A stretch of 64,000 bases of DNA, taken from assembly GCF_004087835.1 (NCBI RefSeq), contig NZ_CP035119.1:2542001-2606000 (forward strand), written 5' to 3'. Made by a program: the position numbers and the translations under genes. The stretch is from Halorussus pelagicus. GTDB taxonomy: Archaea > Halobacteriota > Halobacteria > Halobacteriales > Haladaptataceae. The notes beneath the pieces are model-generated. The model searched no databases and was not told the origin of the DNA. It saw nothing but the letters and a program-made list of their open reading frames with translations. Shown piece after piece: positions 61,432 through 64,000 of this stretch (position 1 is its first letter; the number at the start of each line of letters is the position of its first letter).

Positions 61432-61598
61432 GCGCGGTCACCTCGGTTCGAGAGGCCGGGAACGTCGTCGGCAGTGTGGTCTTCAAGGAAGTGTTCCGAA
61501 CGGCGCTCGTAGTCGGAGAACTCGTAGCCGCACGGACACTTGGTCATCCGAACGTAGGTGACGCCTTGAAGCGGGTAGCGGCTCCTCTTCAGCGCCAT
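61428..61598 (-). CDS. C2H2-type zinc-finger micro-protein
   Basis: 56 residues from ATG 61598 (MALKRSRYPLQGVTYVRMTK), then CPCGYEFSDYERRSEHFLED-H: C-x-C-x12-H-x4-H, a single finger. The start overlaps the stop of the previous micro-gene (TAATG) and supports this ATG. Function unknown. Confidence 0.6.
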   Translation of the reverse strand: MALKRSRYPLQGVTYVRMTKCPCGYEFSDYERRSEHFLEDHTADDVPGLSNRGDRA

Positions 61599-61717
61599 TA
61601 GGGCCGACACCTCCCGTCATCGAGGGCGGGACACTCTTTTTCAGGTGTGTCGATGGCGAGACCGCAGTAGGTACAGACGGGCGTGAGGTGGTCAACGCTC
61701 ACGCGGACCACCTCCAT
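61598..61717 (-). CDS. 39-aa Cys-rich micro-protein, first gene of the right leftward operon
   Basis: MEVVRVSVDHLTPVCTYCGL, then IDTPEKECPALDDGRCRP. CTYC and C-x7-C make a compact zinc-binding pattern. The TAA overlaps the ATG of the next gene. The upstream 150 bases to the attachment repeat contain no other gene. Confidence 0.55.
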   Translation of the reverse strand: MEVVRVSVDHLTPVCTYCGLAIDTPEKECPALDDGRCRP

Positions 61718-61866
61718 CCCCTATCCTGACCGCCGGAAGGCGGCGACCCGCGTTCCGGTTGCGCGGCTACTCGCTTTCTGTTGGGGGTGTATCGAGATGC
61801 CGATTCACCGGTTTCCGGGGAGTACAGACGTGTAGATGTCTGTTTAGTCCCCCTTGAAACGGCGGT

Positions 61867-61889
61867 AAAATGCGGATGGACTCGGCGGG
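61867..61889 (+). repeat. right attachment repeat, overlapping tRNA-Ala 3' end
   Basis: Identical to 32909-32931. Positions 61877-61889 are the last 13 bases of tRNA-Ala (minus strand) and 61867-61876 lie beyond the tRNA. The element is read to end here. Confidence 0.88.
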
Positions 61890-61948
61890 ATTTGAACCCG
61901 CGGCCTTCCCCGTGCCAGGGGGATGATCTACCGCTGATCTACGAGCCC
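61877..61948 (-). tRNA. tRNA-Ala (anticodon GGC)
   Basis: 72 bases. Acceptor GGGCTCG pairs with CGAGTCC (one G-U), D-arm GATC/GATC, anticodon stem TCCCC/GGGGA closing loop CTGGCAC, T-arm GCGGG/CCCGC with loop TTCAAAT, discriminator A. Integration rebuilt the 3' end, so the gene stays intact. Reads GCC/GCU codons. Confidence 0.97.
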
Positions 61949-62473
61949 TCGAACGCATTTCTTCGTTGGCCGGGGTTACTGATAAACCTCTCGGAATCGC
62001 CCGACTATCGAGAAGGAGTGACAGAGGAGGTGAGTAACTGGGTGGAGAGAATCCGTCGGTAGTCGAGTTGGTGGGTTCGACCATCCGGTTCAGCAGGAAG
62101 ACGGGGCGTCCGTAGCTAGCTACTGCCGACGCCACTCATTCCGCAACCGCGTCCGCTGAGCCTGCACTCGCTTCGCTCGCGCAGACCTCGCGCGCTAATG
62201 GGGAGACACGAGGTCGCGCCAGCGCGCGCCGGAATGATTGTTCGAACTTCTCGAAACGACGGACGTGTGAGAGCGAGGAGGACAATAGGATATAGTAAAG
62301 CTTTACCCTTGCAGGTGTATCCCCAAATGTACGGGAACAGCACAGCCGCAAATCTGACTCGTCGGGTGCTTGCCCGACTCGGGATTGCGGACGTGCGCCG
62401 CGTCAGACCGACGCATCAGCACGCATACCTCACAATCGGCGATAGCGGCCTGTGCAGTTCCAATCAGACAACT
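61949..62473. other. intergenic region with long structured leader of the uS15 gene
   Basis: 525 bases without a credible gene. TATAGTAAAG (62291-62300) is a good TATA element; the overlapping 12-base palindrome GTAAAGCTTTAC is at 62295-62306. Transcription from there would give a leader of about 150 bases with hairpin GTCGGG/CCCGAC near 62362-62380. The left part includes the tRNA-Ala promoter region and short GCGAGCGAAG-like repeats. Confidence 0.5.
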
Positions 62474-62941
62474 ATGGCACGAATGCACACCCGCCGCCGT
62501 GGCTCGTCCGACTCGGACAAGCCCGTGGCAGACGAACCGCCGGAGTGGAGCGACGTAGACGAAGACGCCATCGAAGAGCGCGTCGTCAAACTGGCCGAAC
62601 AGGGCCACAGCCCGAGCCAGATCGGTCTGAAGCTTCGTGACGAGGGCGTGAAAGGCACGCCTATCCCGGACGTGAAGCTTGCGACCGGCAAGAAAGTCAC
62701 CGAGATTCTCGAGGAGAACGACGCCACTGGCGACGTTCCGGAGGACCTCTACAACCTGCTTGAGCGGGCCGTCCGCCTGCGCGAGCACATGGACGAGAAC
62801 CCCCAAGACGCCGCCAACAAGCGCGCGCTTCAGAACACCCAGTCGAAGGCTCGACGCCTCATCGACTACTACCGCGGCGACGAACTCAGCGTTGACTTCA
62901 CGTACTCCTACGACACCGCCAAGGAAATCACCGAAGAGTAA
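62474..62941 (+). CDS. rps15: 30S ribosomal protein uS15 (S15, archaeal type)
   Basis: 155 residues from ATG 62474 (MARMHTRRRGSSDSDKPVAD). The archaeal/eukaryal extension with PPEWSDVDEDAIEERVVKLA precedes the core helices (GHSPSQIGLKLRDEGVKGTP, then LLERAVRLREHMDENPQDAA and NTQSKARRLIDYYR). Binds 16S rRNA early in small-subunit assembly. A much longer upstream open frame exists but the ATG at 62474 gives the standard length. Confidence 0.97.
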   Translation: MARMHTRRRGSSDSDKPVADEPPEWSDVDEDAIEERVVKLAEQGHSPSQIGLKLRDEGVKGTPIPDVKLATGKKVTEILEENDATGDVPEDLYNLLERAVRLREHMDENPQDAANKRALQNTQSKARRLIDYYRGDELSVDFTYSYDTAKEITEE

Positions 62942-62946
62942 CCTGA

Positions 62947-64000
62947 ATGTCCACCTCGGGTCGATCCACAAGCGGTGACCACACCCACTCGGCCAGCGAC
63001 GTGGCCGCCGAACTGCGCGAGACCGACTTCGTTCGCGTCCTCGCGCGTGCCGACGGCGACTGCCTCGCGGCGGCCGGACTGCTCGCTCGCGCCTGCGCCG
63101 ACCGCGGCGTTCCGTATCAGGTTCGAGTCGGGCGATTCGGCGAGACGCTGGCTCGTCCCACAGACTCCTCTGACGAGGACTCAACGGACGCCCGCGACAC
63201 TGCTGTCGCCATCGGTCTCGACCCCGCGACGGAGGTTCACCTGCCGGGCGAGACGACCCCGGCCAGCGTGACCGCCTTCGACGCCGCGGGCGAACTCGGT
63301 GCGACCCCCGACGCCGTGCTGGCGCTCGCGGGGGTCGTCGCCGCAGGCCACCCCGCGGGAGCGGGCGAGAGCGCACACGTCCTCGAACGCGCACGCGAGG
63401 CCGGTCTCGACCGGAGACTCGGTGTCGGCGTGCCGACCGACGACCTCGTGGACGGACTCGCACACTCGACGCTCGCGCACGCCGACTACTCCGGCGACAG
63501 CGAGACCGTACAGGCCGCGCTCGCCGAACTCGGCCTGCCCGCGGAACTCGACGAGGCGGCCCACCGAGCGGTCGCCTCGGAGTTCGCGCTCGCGGTCGCG
63601 GGCCGAGAGGGCGCGACCGACCGCGCCGCCGAGACCGTCGAGCGCGCGCTCCGGCCGCACGCGATTCCGGACGAGGAGTCCGGCGACGCGGGGACGGCGA
63701 GCGCACCGTTCGCCACGGTCGAAGGCTACGCCGACGTGCTGGAAGCCGCCGCGCGCGAGCGACCGGGAACCGGCGTCGCGCTGGCGCTCGGTCACGACGC
63801 TCGCGCCGACGCGCTCGATGCGTGGCGCGACCACGCCGAGCGCGCTCACGCGGTTCTGCGCGAGGGCACGACTGGCCGGTACGACGGCCTGTTCGTGCTT
63901 CGCACGGAGAGCGCTCCCGTCGAGACGGTTGCCCGTCTCCTGCGGGACTTCCGGTCGCCCGAACCCGTCGCGCTCGTCGTCGGCGAGTCCGAGGCCGCCG
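62947..64000 (+). CDS. RecJ-like single-strand exonuclease (DHH family), N-terminal part, runs off the window
   Basis: Begins 5 bases after the uS15 stop: ATG 62947, reading MSTSGRSTSGDHTHSASDVA; 351 codons are visible without a stop. DGDCLAAAGLLARACADRGV occupies the place of the DHH-family first motif (D-x-D/x2-A), and AVAIGLDPATE fits the second strand with a metal-site Asp. In haloarchaea a RecJ-like gene follows rps15 and precedes genes for KEOPS Pcc1 and S3ae, which supports the call. Involved in DNA repair or replication processing. Confidence 0.8.
   Translation, partial: MSTSGRSTSGDHTHSASDVAAELRETDFVRVLARADGDCLAAAGLLARACADRGVPYQVRVGRFGETLARPTDSSDEDSTDARDTAVAIGLDPATEVHLPGETTPASVTAFDAAGELGATPDAVLALAGVVAAGHPAGAGESAHVLERAREAGLDRRLGVGVPTDDLVDGLAHSTLAHADYSGDSETVQAALAELGLPAELDEAAHRAVASEFALAVAGREGATDRAAETVERALRPHAIPDEESGDAGTASAPFATVEGYADVLEAAARERPGTGVALALGHDARADALDAWRDHAERAHAVLREGTTGRYDGLFVLRTESAPVETVARLLRDFRSPEPVALVVGESEAA

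Larger units (their letters stand above)
32909..61889. mobile_element. 29-kb integrated virus-like/vesicle-type element at tRNA-Ala(GGC)
   Basis: Bounded by 23-bp perfect direct repeats (32909-32931 and 61867-61889), the right one covering the last 13 bases of tRNA-Ala plus 10 bases beyond. A tyrosine integrase lies just inside the left repeat. Contents: integrase operon of Cys-rich micro-genes, phiH1-type repressor, recombinase, MoxR-vWA pair, P-loop ATPase, a membrane-protein/spike module, a DUF7845-like protein and a C5 methyltransferase. No recognised terminase, HK97 capsid, portal or conjugation gene. Replicon type and particle type are inference. Confidence 0.85.

Noticed and set aside
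32909-61889. Tailed (caudovirus) provirus
   Set aside because: No terminase, portal, HK97-type capsid, tail or baseplate genes recognised; large share of small membrane proteins is atypical.

Overview
This is a 64-kb piece of a haloarchaeal chromosome, probably Halorussus or a close relative. The evidence is high G+C, very acidic proteins, a Bat-type regulator with a C-terminal HTH_10, HalOD1 proteins, a Tat-exported lipoprotein, TATA boxes placed for leaderless mRNAs, archaeal initiator tRNA-Met, and an archaeal-type uS15 gene followed by a RecJ-like gene.

Left chromosomal part (1-32.9 kb). In order: the 3' end of an acyl-CoA/AMP ligase, a Trm9-like methyltransferase, tRNA-Gly(TCC) with a duplicated 3' end, a multi-sensor Bat-family regulator, small HalOD1 and Cys-rich proteins, a DUF2298 membrane protein, initiator tRNA-Met and a DJ-1/PfpI protein. 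A complete five-gene peptide/nickel-type ABC importer follows (10.0-16.7 kb), then small membrane proteins. Next is a type IV pilus-like locus (20.0-31.5 kb): a very long PilB-type ATPase with three tandem N-terminal repeats, a double-domain PilC/TadC-type membrane protein, five pilin-like proteins, and a convergent large pilin-like surface protein.

Integrated element (32,909-61,889). A 23-bp perfect direct repeat, which includes the 3' end of tRNA-Ala(GGC), bounds about 29 kb with a tyrosine integrase at its left end. (i) 33.0-37.2 kb: a leftward operon of small, overlapping Cys-rich genes ending in the integrase, led by a ribbon-helix-helix (RHH)-like gene that faces a divergent paralogue. 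(ii) 37.2-41.8 kb: a phiH1-type winged-helix repressor and a remnant of another, a CAP-domain surface protein, a serine recombinase, an HNH-like protein and AbrB-like proteins. (iii) 41.8-46.3 kb: MoxR ATPase, vWA protein and membrane protein in one operon, plus a second P-loop ATPase with a helical partner. (iv) 46.4-56.8 kb: a rightward, tightly coupled run of about 16 genes, mostly small membrane proteins, with a 963-aa disordered/coiled protein, a 794-aa secreted membrane-anchored spike-like protein and an HExxH membrane protein. (v) 57.7-61.7 kb: a leftward group with a DUF7845-like protein (possible replication initiator), a C5-cytosine methyltransferase and zinc-finger micro-proteins.

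I recognise no terminase, HK97 capsid, portal, tail, VirB4/TraD or B-family polymerase gene. The element therefore looks neither like a tailed provirus nor a conjugative element. The best reading is an undescribed membrane-particle (virus-like or vesicle-forming) integrative element. This is inference from gene architecture.

Right chromosomal part (61.9-64 kb): intact tRNA-Ala(GGC), a structured leader, ribosomal protein uS15 and the 5' part of a RecJ-like nuclease gene.
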